Origin: Amphimedon queenslandica
Lineage: Eukaryota; Porifera; Demospongiae; Haplosclerida; Niphatidae
DNA length: 26,030 nucleotides
Direction of reading: 5' to 3'
Assembly: GCF_000090795.2 (NCBI RefSeq)
Contig: NW_003547063.1
Location: 7,706-33,735, forward strand
In this document: positions 1 through 9,599 of the stretch, piece by piece
Position numbering within the stretch: the stretch's first letter is position 1
Layout: every line of letters starts with the position of its first letter
Notes under the pieces: model-generated
What the model saw: only the letters and a program-made list of their open reading frames with translations
Databases searched by the model: none
What the model was told of the DNA's origin: nothing
Position numbers and translations under genes: made by a program

Positions 1-244
1 CAGTAGAAAGAACAGTGCCATTGCAGCTAATACAGACTGAGTACTCATTCACATACAGAATTGCACTTATCTCTCGTCCTGCAACCATAATTTGAGGCAC
101 GTCTTGTAGTTCTTCACTGTCGAATATTAACTCAATATTTTCAATACGCTCTATTACAGTATGTTCAGAAACAGATAAGTATTTCCCTAAATATATTGCC
201 TCACAAGTACAATAATCAATTTGTAACAGTTGCCTTTCTCCATT
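1..244 (-). CDS. Open minus-strand segment running off the left edge (partial exon, unknown protein)
   Basis: The minus strand stays open from about 244 down to position 1 with no stop. It reads as a plausible soluble protein with phrases such as SVSEHTVIERIENIEL, VPQIMVAGREISAIL and EYSVCISCNG. The last contains a Cys-x2-Cys pair that could begin a small zinc site. An in-frame stop lies at 245-247, so the real 5' boundary is probably a splice acceptor just inside this point. The composition is less AT-rich than the flank, which favours coding. I do not recognise the family. It lies tail-to-tail with the HECT remnant on the opposite strand and is unlikely to belong to it. Confidence 0.35.
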
Positions 245-491
245 TTACCTATGTCATCCTCCAAAAAACTATCCTGCAGCTCCCATTAGTATTATGTAAA
301 ATACAATGTTTTTTTCAGTTTCTTGCCATTGTTGGTAGTTATATCAACCGAAGCACCAGCATTAACTACCTTACCAACTATTGTAATGTGTTGCTTAATG
401 CCAATCATCAGTATTTGATCTGTAGTAACAGTAATAATTATAATAGGTTAGTATCAATTGATAGAATAACAATTTTTTTTGCTTTTTACAG

Positions 492-1897
492 TTCCTTTGT
501 TGACTTGGTTGATGAAGAGTCTGACAATAGACAGTTGCCTTCTCCAGTGCAGCCTCAATATAGTCCTCTAACTCCAACTGAAAAGTATTTTGTTTTTGTA
601 GTTCTTGTCTTTTTACCATACATTTACTCAGTCAAGGCCCCTCTTTTGAAGTTATACTACGTACTCATCAGTCAAATGTTATCAAGTGTGATCAATTTCA
701 TCGAATCACAGTCCGTAGGAGTCATATTTTTTCCGATGCTCTTACTGTAATGAGAAAAGGCTTTGACAAGTCATTGAATTTAAGAAACACTTTCATAAGT
801 GAACCTGCTGTAGATGCAAGATGGCCTCTACGTGAGTTTTTCTGTTTAGGAATGAAAGATGCTGTTAGTAATAACTCACTCTTTTAAGGCCCTGAAGATT
901 CGCTTTCACCTGCACATAATGTGATAAGAAGGGTACATACAAGTTTCTGGGAAAAATTTTTGCCCTTTCTATTGTACACGGACGCCGTGGCCATCAGTGT
1001 TTGTCACACCCAGTAGCTAACTACTTAACATATGGTATTCATAAGATTAATGGCACAAAAGAAGATAAATTGGATTATGCCACACGAGAGAAGACTAGAA
1101 AGGTAATTTTATTTTCTCTTTTTAAATTCATGTAGTATGTATGCATTTACAGTTGGCTAAAGCTAGTGACAGCGATTTTCGGTAATTAATAAAGAGAGAC
1201 GAGTATGTTTTTATATATGATTGTGGCATTAATGTGTCAACTGATACAAGAGAGGAAATTATTCACGGAATTATTTCTCATTATACTATTGTAAAGTATT
1301 CTATTTATTACTATTATTTCACAATTTTAGATGGTTATTAAGGCAAAATTGAATGAGATATAAGCTGGACTAGGCACATTAGGAATCTTAGCTTTACTTC
1401 AGAATTATCATGTTAAAATGAGAGCGCTGTTTATTGCCTACCAATAACAGCTTACTTGGGATATTATGCAAGATATTTTTCACACCACTTTCTCTATTAA
1501 AGGTTCTAATGACAGAGAAGGAAGAGGTAGCCCTCTTCTGGGTGAATTTGTTGCAACATGTACAAAGTTGCAAGATGTACAAAGTAAGTATTTTCAGTCC
1601 ATTTTTATTTTCAGTTCATTTTTACTTTACTGTTTTGTATAGATGGAGTGAAAACTGGAGACTGAATTTTCTATCTCTTTAAGTAACATATTGGCATTTG
1701 GAACTGGGGCAAGCACAGTACCACCAATTGGATTTTGGCCTCAACCGTCCATTCTGTTCCGCAAGTGGTTTAAATACCCTGAAGCAAGCACTTGTTCTAA
1801 TATTTTGAGGTTGTCATTGTTAAGCGAATCATATGAAGTGTTTAAAGAATTATTATGTTTTTCTATAGCAAATGCAATTAGATTTGGTAAAGTTTGA
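492..1897 (+). pseudogene. HECT-type E3 ubiquitin ligase, C-terminal catalytic domain, decayed
   Basis: The fragments line up in order as a HECT domain, which moves ubiquitin from an E2 to substrate through a catalytic cysteine. Exon A (492-1102) holds the pre-HECT region and the N-lobe (FISEPAVDARWPLREFF; LSIVHGRRGHQCLSHPVANY). Exon B is 1153-1290 (DCGINVSTDTREEIIHGI), exon C 1331-1583 (GTLGILALLQNYHVKMRALF) and exon D 1643-1897 (the C-lobe). The catalytic motif EASTCSNILRL is intact, with its Cys codon at 1793-1795, and the ORF ends naturally a few residues after FGKV. Introns are 40-60 bp with GT-AG ends. It is broken by in-frame stops at 885, 1183, 1361 and 1445. Frameshifts lie near 720 (T-run), 905-930, 1515 and 1680. 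Resemblance is to the expanded G2E3-like HECT family of sponges. Confidence 0.8.
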
Positions 1898-2042
1898 TTT
1901 CTTTTTTGTTTTCTTTACTTATTATCCTTAATCACTTTGTCTCATATTATCATTGTTATTCAATACATATACAATTATCATATTCATTTCTAAATAGCAG
2001 TTTTGTCTCATTTCATTCAATTATATTTAAATTATTTTGCTC
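1898..2042. other. AT-rich spacer after the HECT pseudogene
   Basis: Nothing is recognised here. The sequence is low-complexity and T-rich, and separates the HECT stop codon from the first unit of the 79-bp tandem repeat. Confidence 0.5.
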
Positions 2043-2300
2043 TTAGTTATGAAAATTACAATTTTGTTTCTTACAATAATTTTAATACATTATATTGTAA
2101 AGTTATAATCACCAATGGTAATTAGTTATGAACACAAATTACAATTTTGTTTCTTACATTTAATACATTAAATTGGTAAGTTCATTATCACTAATGGTAA
2201 TTAGTTATGAACAAAAACTACAATTTTGTTTCTTACATTTAGTACATTAAAATTATTGATAAGTCACTTATGGTAATTAGTTATTAACACAAATTACAGT
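2043..2300. repeat. 79-bp tandem repeat, about 3.3 copies
   Basis: The anchor ttagttat recurs at 2043, 2122, 2201 and 2277 (spacings 79, 79 and 76). Each unit carries acaattttgtttcttaca followed by a tggtaattag boundary. The last unit is truncated and overlaps the 3' end of the minus-strand integrase-like pseudogene, whose ORF ends at 2284. The array therefore lies immediately downstream of that gene and directly abuts its coding end. Confidence 0.9.
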
Positions 2301-3436
2301 TGGGAACTAAGTGGATTGCCACGATGTTTGCTACATGAATATATTTTGATGCTGCTTCATCTATAGATTGCATATTATGTGTGACGGCTTGAAGTGTTAC
2401 TTTGAAGGTGTTGCAAGGTTGAAATTTGTCAAAAGAAACTGTCACAGAGTCAGTAGAGGAAGGTATTTGTATCCTATTACTCACTGTAGCAGTTGGCTGA
2501 GAGTAGTCTTGACTAAGCAGTCCTTGACATAATGGCTGATTTGGCGTATTGTTGTGCTCTGTTGAAATTGGATGATTATTCCAGCTTTCTCTAAATTCCT
2601 AAGGTTTTAATATTTATTAATGGTAAATACACCCAATGTAAACAAAAAACATCTAAATCATTAGTGGGATTAAGTTTCCCATCTTCTTCTAATTCTTTAA
2701 ATGCTGAAATAAAGAGTGAACTCACAAATCTAGTAACATGTCTTCATAAACGCTCTATTCTTTCATTATGAACAGGGGACCCTGTTATGACAGAAGAAGG
2801 TGTAGAATGATAAGTTATCATGCAATGTCAAATCTTCTCCTCCACAATCAGTTCGTATCTTAGATGGAACATTATATGATTAAGCAGCTTTAGTAAAAGA
2901 ATCAAGTGCTGTGGAAGCCCTGTTATTATCGGAGCATTTTAGAAGAACTATTGTCCTTGTAAAACCGTCTATTCCTCCATGAATTACTAAATGCCAATGA
3001 ATCATTTTATGATTACCATCGATGTGCCACACAGCATTTGGACCACTTGCATGGTACCTTGTTTGTGTAATAATAGTACTACGTCTTAGAGCTGTGTTGA
3101 TAGGATCGACTCTATGAATTAATGCACGAAGACGATGTCTTGGTACTTGTATACCATAGCTACTCAAATGGTCTAACATCAACCATTCTCCATCATTGGG
3201 ATGTGTCTCCTTAATGGTGTAAATCAACCGATCATGATTCTGATCAGTGATATCAAAATAAGTAATTGCTGTTGCCAAACCGACTTCTTGTAGCCTTCTG
3301 TACAGTGTTGATCAACTTACAATAAAATGGAGGCTACTTTTTCCCATGTGAATCGTAAACTTCTCAGAAACTCTACATCATCAATATCAATTTCTATTCG
3401 TTTTCTTCCACAAAATAATTGATAATAAAGAATCAT
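2284..3436 (-). pseudogene. DDE/rve-type putative integrase core protein, decayed, single exon
   Basis: It reads as a transposon-type integrase of roughly 380 residues, starting at the ATG of MILYYQLF (3434-3436). The N-terminal helical part includes DVEFLRSLRFTWEKVASIL then STLYRRLQEVGLATA. The RNase-H-fold core shows NAVWHIDGNHKMIHWHLVIH (first Asp at 3018-3020), RTDCGGED (second Asp at 2847-2849) and HNERIERL (third acidic residue near 2752-2765), so the D-D-E set survives. A C-terminal region with WNNHPISTEHNNTPNQ follows and ends at 2284. Damage includes TGA at 3312-3314 with a 1-nt deletion beside it, TAA at 2880-2882, a shift near 2790, TGA at 2744-2746 (Trp expected) and a shift near 2595. 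It matches the metazoan family annotated as putative integrase core domain. Any real element ends were not identified. Confidence 0.8.
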
Positions 3437-3595
3437 GGCAACTGGTACAACTATTATACCACGTACCTATTAGCCATTTTTGCACATGCCCTTGATATAT
3501 ATAGGAGGAGTAATGGGTGGAGTCAGGAGACAATTTTTGTACCGATACATAATATGTGAAACCACAAGATATTTATGTAAATGCTTGTAGATTTA
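3437..3595. other. Spacer upstream of the integrase pseudogene
   Basis: There is no coding signal. It lies between the start codon of the integrase-like pseudogene and the 70-bp minisatellite and would hold that gene's promoter, but no convincing TATA box or inverted repeat was found. Confidence 0.4.
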
Positions 3596-4090
3596 ATCTA
3601 ACATAAAAATTTCATCTAAATGTCGGTACGTTTACCTTAAATCAATGAATATTAACCTAAATGTCTTTGCTTTTATGAATACTCACCTAAATGTCTGTAC
3701 ATTTAACTTAAATGAATGGATATTTACCTAAATGTCTGTACTTTTATGAATATTAACATAATGTCCCTGCATTTAACATAAATCAATGGATATTTACCTA
3801 ATGTCTGTACTTTTATGAATATTAACCTTAATGTCTGTAAATTTAACTTAAATCAATAGATATGTACCTAAATATTTGTACTTTAATAAATATTAACCTA
3901 AATATCTGTACATTTAGCTTAAATCAATGGATATTTACCTAAATGTCTCTACTTTTATGAATATTAACCTAAATCTGTACATTTAGCTTAAATCAATGAA
4001 TATTTAACTAAATCTCTGTATTTTTATGAATATTAACTTAAATGTCCGTGCATTTAACTTAAATCAATAGATATTTGCCTAAATGTATGA
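3596..4090. repeat. Minisatellite, ~70-bp composite unit, about 7 copies
   Basis: The anchor aatcaatg/aatcaata/aatgaatg recurs at 3640, 3711, 3781, 3851, 3922, 3991 and 4062, spacings 69-71 bp. Each unit is itself two related half-units that both begin with cctaaatgtctgtac. One continues ttttatgaatattaa (about 30 bp) and the other atttaacttaaatcaatgg (about 40 bp). This alternating structure shows that an ancestral shorter repeat was duplicated, diverged, and then amplified as a pair. It has no coding potential. Confidence 0.95.
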
Positions 4091-4667
4091 AATTTTGTAA
4101 ATTTTAGGCAAATTTAGCTTACATTCATGGAATTTGTTGCACATCTTTTGATACTAAATGAATCTGCTAGTTATAACGTCAATTTTGACTCATGGCACCC
4201 TATACGTTTTCTCCCATATATTGCTTGCTTTTTGCTGAACAAGCTTAAAACTTTAGGAAAGCTGAAGTAGAACATACAGAAGACATTTATGAAGTCAAGA
4301 TGGTAATTTTCTGTGTTTTCAAGCCTTTCTTTGGCACTTTGGTCTCTGGGCATGGTCTCGAGGCTGTTCTAGTAGTCTCTCTTTCTAGCCTTGTTTCTTT
4401 ACTTTTGAAGAATGGAAAGCTACAAATTATTTGCAAGACATTGTGTACAAACATGCTCTAGTATTCATTACCACAATTACAAATTATTATTGTCTATTTA
4501 TGTTTATAACAAGAGTTATAAAATACTCTTCTGCATTTTGACTAAAATTTAACATGCACTATAAATCTTAGCATTAGAACAGGCACATTAAGAGTCTCTT
4601 AGTCCCATTTCAAAATAAACTTATCAGAAACGCCTGTACTGTTCTGATAATAGCAACTACACTTGCA
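4091..4667. other. Gene-poor spacer
   Basis: No gene is supported. A 60-codon minus-strand open frame at 4171-4353 has no recognisable motif or splice context and was not accepted. The sequence runs up to the target-site duplication of the next element. Confidence 0.4.
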
Positions 4668-4734
4668 GCTATGTCTTAGGGGTCTGACACTGCCCTCTTT
4701 TGTGTACGAGATTTAGAAATCTCAAGATTACTGT

Positions 4735-4900
4735 CAAGATTTCCTGATTTGAGTGATTTCAGGGAATATGGAGATTTCCAGGGATTTCAGTGATTTCACC
4801 AAGATTTCTGTGATTTTACCAAGATTTTAGTGATTTTACTAGGATTCCTGTGATTTTACCAAAATTTCTGGGATTATTAGTAAGATTTTAGTGGTCATTT
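4735..4900. repeat. Left subterminal 'gtgatttYaccaagattt' array, period 20
   Basis: The phrase gtgatttta/gtgatttca recurs at 4790, 4810, 4830 and 4850, then as gggatt at 4870 and gtgg at 4891, an almost exact 20-bp period with accaagatttct as the second half. It sits about 60-220 bp inside the left inverted end of the element. Subterminal repeats of this kind serve as transposase binding sites in several DNA transposon families; whether that holds here is inference. Confidence 0.85.
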
Positions 4901-5217
4901 CTGAAATTTTAGGTAAGATCTTTGTTTTTCTGCCTCACAAGCTCCCCTTTATTAAATTTAATAAAAGATTTTGCAAAGTCAACAAAGAGAATGAACTAGC
5001 TAAATTTAATGGTTCAAGCAAGCCAGTTGTATGCACATGTATACGTACATGTGGTTGCTGTTTTGTGTAATAGTGGTTAATTGGCAATTGATGATAGAGA
5101 TTACCAGTCATGTCTCATCATGCACACCGGCAATAACAAGCAACAATAATTCTAATTGTAAATAATGACATCAATCACATCATTGATAAATTATGCATGA
5201 ACAAATTGAGTACTATA

Positions 5218-5799
5218 TTATTTCTTATTGTTACATGTCTCACACTTGTAGCAGTACCAGTCATCATCAATATTTTGAATAACAGCCTTTAAACAAGAAA
5301 AATGGTACAATTCTTTACATTTATTGCAGCAAATCATCTCTTCTGTATGTGGTAAGCGGCAATCACAGTATATGTCAAAGCTTTCTGCTTTTTGAATATA
5401 GCATTTCACTTTCCTGTTTTTTGATAGGAATGATGTTATTTCCTTTCTCTCAAGACAGGCAAGCAGGTTATCTCTTATACCTATTTTGACTTTGACCAGG
5501 CCAATAAATTGCTGTAATGCTAATCGATGACCCAGAGGAATTTTACAAGTTGTTGCTTCCATATAAAGGTATTTTATATCACCAGAATTGTTTTCATTGA
5601 TGAATGTTTTAATATTTTTGACAGAATTATCAGAACATATAGAACTGCTATTCACTTTCATATCTGCAATTGCTTTTAAGGTGTCAAAACCACAGGCTAA
5701 AAGGCAGTTGCATAAATATTCTGGCAAATGACACCTCATTAAAGATGTAGCCAGTTCTACTTGTGCAGCTCTATCTGGTAGAGACGGTGGCCCAGACAT
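5218..5799 (-). CDS. PHD-finger protein, 193 aa, intact
   Basis: A single uninterrupted ORF. Residues about 1-65 form a compact helical region (ELATSLMRCHLPEYLCNC, ACGFDTLKAIADM) resembling the SAM-like N-terminal module of cnidarian and sponge orphan proteins. A middle region of unknown fold follows. Residues about 143-190 form a C4HC3 PHD finger: YCDC, then ICCNKC, then YHFSC, and finally WYCYKC after the spacing typical of PHD zinc pairs. The Trp two residues before the last Cys pair is the usual PHD landmark. PHD fingers read histone H3 tails in the nucleus. The ATG (5797-5799) is preceded by AT-rich sequence with no upstream in-frame exon seen. It lies inside a TIR-flanked element and is the best-preserved gene of the window. 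Its role in the element is unknown. Confidence 0.75.
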   Translation of the reverse strand: MSGPPSLPDRAAQVELATSLMRCHLPEYLCNCLLACGFDTLKAIADMKVNSSSICSDNSVKNIKTFINENNSGDIKYLYMEATTCKIPLGHRLALQQFIGLVKVKIGIRDNLLACLERKEITSFLSKNRKVKCYIQKAESFDIYCDCRLPHTEEMICCNKCKELYHFSCLKAVIQNIDDDWYCYKCETCNNKK

Positions 5800-5989
5800 A
5801 GTTAAGCTTATATTTTAAATAAATCAATGAAGAATGCCATACAGGATTTAATAACTACTTACTGACTGCAACGCTCTCAGTAATTTATAAGACTTGTCAC
5901 ATACTGAAGTAATATGCTTTGCAGCTGAAACTGATCAGTCAGTAAGAGAGTAGAGATTATAAATAGATCTAGATCTGTATATGATGCAT

Positions 5990-6270
5990 CTATTAATTTA
6001 CTAAAAAAGCTACATTTAGGTCTATACCTTTTAGCTTTAAGTTGGTATCTGCAACAGGACAGTTTGACTACTTAAGATTTCAGTCTAGTAAGATATGTAT
6101 GTATACAGATCTATCTATGTCAGTTCACAGCTGCAAAGCTGGCCACTGAGAATATGTAGACTTGACTGGAAAAAAATCAAAAAATGAGTGTCAGATAGAC
6201 TGTCATATCTATTATTTACTATTAAAGCTATACCTTGTAGCTTTAAGTCAGTAATTGCAGCAAAAGTCAG
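5990..6270. repeat. Imperfect ~45-bp direct repeat inside the TIR element
   Basis: ctatacctt-tagctttaagt-gta-tgca-caggacag at 6022-6063 recurs as ctataccttgtagctttaagt-gtaattgcagcaaaagtcag at 6228-6270, 206 bp apart, with weaker similarity upstream of both copies. It lies upstream of the PHD gene's start codon, so it may represent duplicated promoter or element-terminal sequence. Confidence 0.6.
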
Positions 6271-6394
6271 ATGCGAGGTCAGAACTGCACAGGCGAATGG
6301 GACATTAATTTCATTAAACTTATTAAAATAAATTGCTAATATACTTTATATTAATATTACAAAATGAAAAAAATGCAAAAGTATACGGAGATTT

Positions 6395-6535
6395 ATTTCT
6401 GATTTTAGAGATTTCCTCTGATTCTAAGAGATTTCCTCTGATTCTAAGAGATTTCTTCTGATTTTAAGTGATTTCTGTCTGATTTATGGACTTCTTAGAG
6501 ATTTCATGGAATTTACAGATTTTAAAGATTCTTGA
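6395..6535. repeat. Right subterminal 'agagatttcctctgattcta' array, period ~21
   Basis: Four to five units of agagatttcctctgattcta and close variants lie between 6408 and 6500, then degrade toward the right inverted end. The agattt core is on the same strand as in the left array, so the two subterminal arrays are direct, not inverted, relative to each other. Confidence 0.8.
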
Positions 6536-6603
6536 AGCCTTTCAAGGCATTTTGCAGCATAGTGTGCAAGATTTCAGGGCGTGTCGGACCCCGCGGCTAT
6601 GTC

Positions 6604-7459
6604 ATTAAATGAAACATCAGACCACGGGATGCTTTAGCTATTTTTAACCCAGACCGTGAAAGGGTTAAAAAGATAGAAATTTTTTGGGGTGAGCCTGAGC
6701 TTGCCCCACTCTAGCTAAACTCTCAGTCACGCCCCACGCCATCTTTTTGTTTGTCCTCGTACGTCACTCCTATTTATGCATAGATCTAATACGGTACATG
6801 TATGCATTATCAATACAACATAAAGTCAATATTCAATTTTTCATTAAAAGTCAGAGTTGTCACAGTAGAATAAAAATGGCAATCAACACACTGAATAAAA
6901 TAATGAGTTTTCTATCAGCAATAACTGCAATATAAGGCAGCTACATCATCCAAAGACTTCTTCAGCAGCTATGAAAGGCTTTACCTTCAATTAAGAAGGT
7001 ATGAAGCTCGTCTAATTGATGCAATTGCTATAAAAACAAAGTCAATCAAGCGGCCTTATCTCATTTTAACATTGAATAATATTATATCTAAAGCTAAGTA
7101 AAGCATCTTTACAGGCATTTTAGGCAAGAAATGTGTATGCTAAACTAGAAGACTAAATGTTAAATAAAATAAATGATCTTAAATGATTTTATCATCTTTA
7201 GCTTTCATCATGTACATGCATGCTTCCTGTGTCTAAATTATGATGCATGCTTTGAAATCATCAGGAGTAGATCATAGATAGATAGATCCAATGCTGATTG
7301 CTTTGCTAGCTTAGGCTAGCCCTTAATGTTCTACATCTAGTTGACTTAATGTTCTACATTACTTCTAGTAGAGTAATATGTGACCATAATTGACAAAATG
7401 TACCTTTTGAAGTTACTGATTCCACATTAGTGTGATCAAACTACAACAGTATATATACC
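6604..7459. other. Gene-poor spacer with a dispersed-repeat fragment
   Basis: No coding exon is supported. It holds a short inverted pair tttaaccc/gggttaaa around 6648-6669. At 7370-7415 it holds a fragment of the dispersed repeat seen again at 13925 and 15695 (tgaccataattgacaaaa). The short open frame at 6747-6935 shows no domain or splice context. Confidence 0.4.
7368..7416 (+). repeat. Dispersed repeat, copy 1 (fragment)
   Basis: agagtaatatgtgaccataattgacaaaa-gtacctt matches copy 2 at 13927 closely and copy 3 at 15695 from tgaccata onward, then diverges after about 45 bp. Confidence 0.7.
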
Positions 7460-7511
7460 ATGCCTAAGCTACCCTGTGCTTGTGTAGCACACAGTTCGCT
7501 GCACAGTAGAG
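7460..7511 (+). CDS. Possible first coding exon (TATA box, ATG, consensus donor)
   Basis: A TATA-like stretch (gtatatata) lies directly before an ATG at 7460, with 52 nt of open frame beginning MPKLPCACVAHSSLHSR. It ends at a full-consensus donor, gag|gtgagt at 7512. The composition is more GC-rich than the flanks. No continuation exon was found downstream, and the TATA-ATG distance is too short for a normal leader. It may be an orphan or decayed exon. Confidence 0.2.
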
Positions 7512-8204
7512 GTGAGTGAACAGAGTCAGTCAGCGCTTGCAGGTCACAACTAGAGTGAAGATAGATAAAGGAAAAGATATTAAAATGGGTTTTAGGCAAC
7601 AGACTAAGGCTTTATTCTGGCCACAAAATTTACCATACCCACTGCCCATTTCGCTATACTACTTTATCATTAATGTTGCATCCGTATGTCACATAAAAGT
7701 TTAAAGTGGATTATATGAGGCTAGGGAATTGTGTAACATAATTTGGTAGCCTACAAGTTCACCGTGTCCATAATCTACAATGCATGCACTATAAACGTTT
7801 TCAAGATTTATTTATCAAAAGTGACTGTGGCAAATTGTTAGAAGAATTATAGTATTTTATTTAGTAGTGCATTTACTATTGCATTATTGTTAAATAAGAA
7901 ACCATAGTACATTTACTGCTGTCTCTTTAGGTAGTATGGCAGGAAACGTTCGACAGCCTAGTCCACAGAGACCACATATAGGTAGAAAACTTTCAACATG
8001 TTTTGCTTTTATATATCTGACGATCCACCTTGTACAAGTAAAGATTGTGATAATGAGGAAAGGTAACTTAATGTTGGTTTTTGTCTTGTAGTGTGAGAAG
8101 AAATTGTTCCAATGTTGTATCAATATATGACATGCTAATATTGCTCTTACCGACATATATATATAACAGCATTGAACAAGGTGTGGCTCAGGGTTGTGCT
8201 GATT
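7512..8204. other. Non-coding spacer
   Basis: No gene is supported. A 111-codon minus-strand open frame (7890-8225) has several Cys pairs but no recognised family and overlaps the start of the low-complexity tract below. Confidence 0.35.
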
Positions 8205-8680
8205 AACGATTACAATCCTAATCAATTGTAATTATTACCTGTTTCAACATAATTTTGTAATCATAATCGTAATTGCATTTTAATAGTTTTTAATAATCAT
8301 AATCGTAATTACACTTTTGTAAAGTTCAATAATCATTACAATTATAATCATACGTCAAATTATCATATTGAAATTAATAATAATAATAACACCCGCATGT
8401 AGTGGTGGATAAATCTTTAGGATTGAAAGATATTGCCTATGAAGCATTATGTTTGAAAAACTCATGTGTATATGATGCAACACTGATTTTGAGCATAATT
8501 TTTATATATATTATAATAATATTTAATACAGGGGCATAATTGTAATTATAATCATGATCATACCAAATGACAGGGGTGTAAGCGTAACGGTACTTTTAAC
8601 GACAGGTGTGTAATCGTAATCACTATACATGCAGTATCATAGGTGTAATTGTAGTCATGAATTTTTTATTTTGCTTTAAT
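8205..8680. repeat. Degenerate 'taatcgtaat/gtaattataatc' low-complexity tract
   Basis: Repeated gtaatc, taatcataat, attacaatta and taatcgtaat phrases occur on both strands over more than 400 bp, with a run of (taa)n near 8378. The phrases are self-complementary in part, so the tract could fold back. There is no fixed period and no coding potential. Confidence 0.7.
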
Positions 8681-9599
8681 TATAACCATGAGCATATTTC
8701 ATAAATATATTATCAATAAAACAAAGTACAAAAATTGTCGAATAAACTCTTTTGGAAAAGTGATGAAACCAAGGACAAGTAGCATTGTGAATGACTAAGA
8801 TTCGATTAAAATATTAAGTTTTTGACACAAATTCAACACAACATTGCACCTTAATGTTATTATGTAAGAGAATACCGATGTAGAGTCATGAGAATAGGTT
8901 TTTATTTGTAGTCATTGGGAATCCTACTTCTCCTTGTTTCATTACTTTTTAAAAAAATTATTAGCAGGAAGTAAATCATATTGTTAAAAATATTGCACAT
9001 GCATGTTCTTGCAACTTTGCATTGATTTTTTATAATGTTTCTTGAGACAGTGTTCTTTACTATTGTGATACTGGTTGATTAGGTTAGGTCCAGGATATAT
9101 CAAGGGCTCCCTATTTAGTCTTCAATCTACAGAATCATAAAATAGCAGCTCTAAGGATAGCAAATAGAGTACGGGTACTGTTATTGCTATTATTATTAGT
9201 GACTGAATGTTAATGAAGATACTATGAAAATTGAGTTATTTTATTAGCATGAGAGTTGATACCACACCATCCCATGGGTGTTCAATTAATAAAATTTAGG
9301 ACAAAAAGGGTTGTCATAAAACATCACTAGAAATTTTAAAAAATGCTTAGCAACGCGCATAGTAACGGTACTGAAGTGGCTTTGATAACATGTGACTTCG
9401 AAGGGACATTTCCTACAGTCTTGTTATGCTTGATGGATTGCTAAGATGTTAAGGAACATAAAGATATCTTTCCTGACTCAAAAAGACCAACACGCGGATG
9501 TTTGCTGATGCTCTTGAAATCTAGAAAAGAGAAAATTTTTCTGATAAAGCTGAATCACTAAGTAAGAAAGGAGACATCAATCTAAACATCTGTACAGTT
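8681..9599. other. Gene-poor AT-rich spacer
   Basis: I see nothing I can name. Around 9415-9540 the composition becomes more coding-like on the plus strand (a phrase reading FPDSKRPTRG), but stops and shifts prevent any gene call. Confidence 0.35.

Larger units (their letters stand above)
4668..6603. mobile_element. DNA-transposon-like element with TIRs and 8-bp target duplication
   Basis: An 8-bp direct repeat, gctatgtc, flanks the element at 4668-4675 and 6596-6603. Just inside lie inverted ends. The left one (4676-4696) contains ggggtctgacactgccct and the right one (6576-6595), reverse-complemented, contains ggggtccgacacgccct, matching except for one substitution and one indel. The body is 1920 bp. 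Both subterminal zones carry period-20/21 'agattt' arrays, and the interior holds one intact minus-strand ORF, a PHD-finger protein. TIRs plus an 8-bp duplication are what hAT- or P-type cut-and-paste elements leave. However, no transposase is encoded, so this is either a non-autonomous element or a type whose transposase I do not recognise. Confidence 0.7.

Noticed and set aside
4171..4353. 60-codon minus-strand frame
   Set aside because: No motif, no splice sites, AT-rich spacer.
6648..6669. tttaaccc...gggttaaa inverted pair as a terminator or operator
   Set aside because: Short, in a eukaryotic spacer, with no adjoining gene.
7890..8225. 111-codon minus-strand frame with Cys pairs
   Set aside because: No recognisable domain or splice context, and it overlaps low-complexity taatcg sequence.
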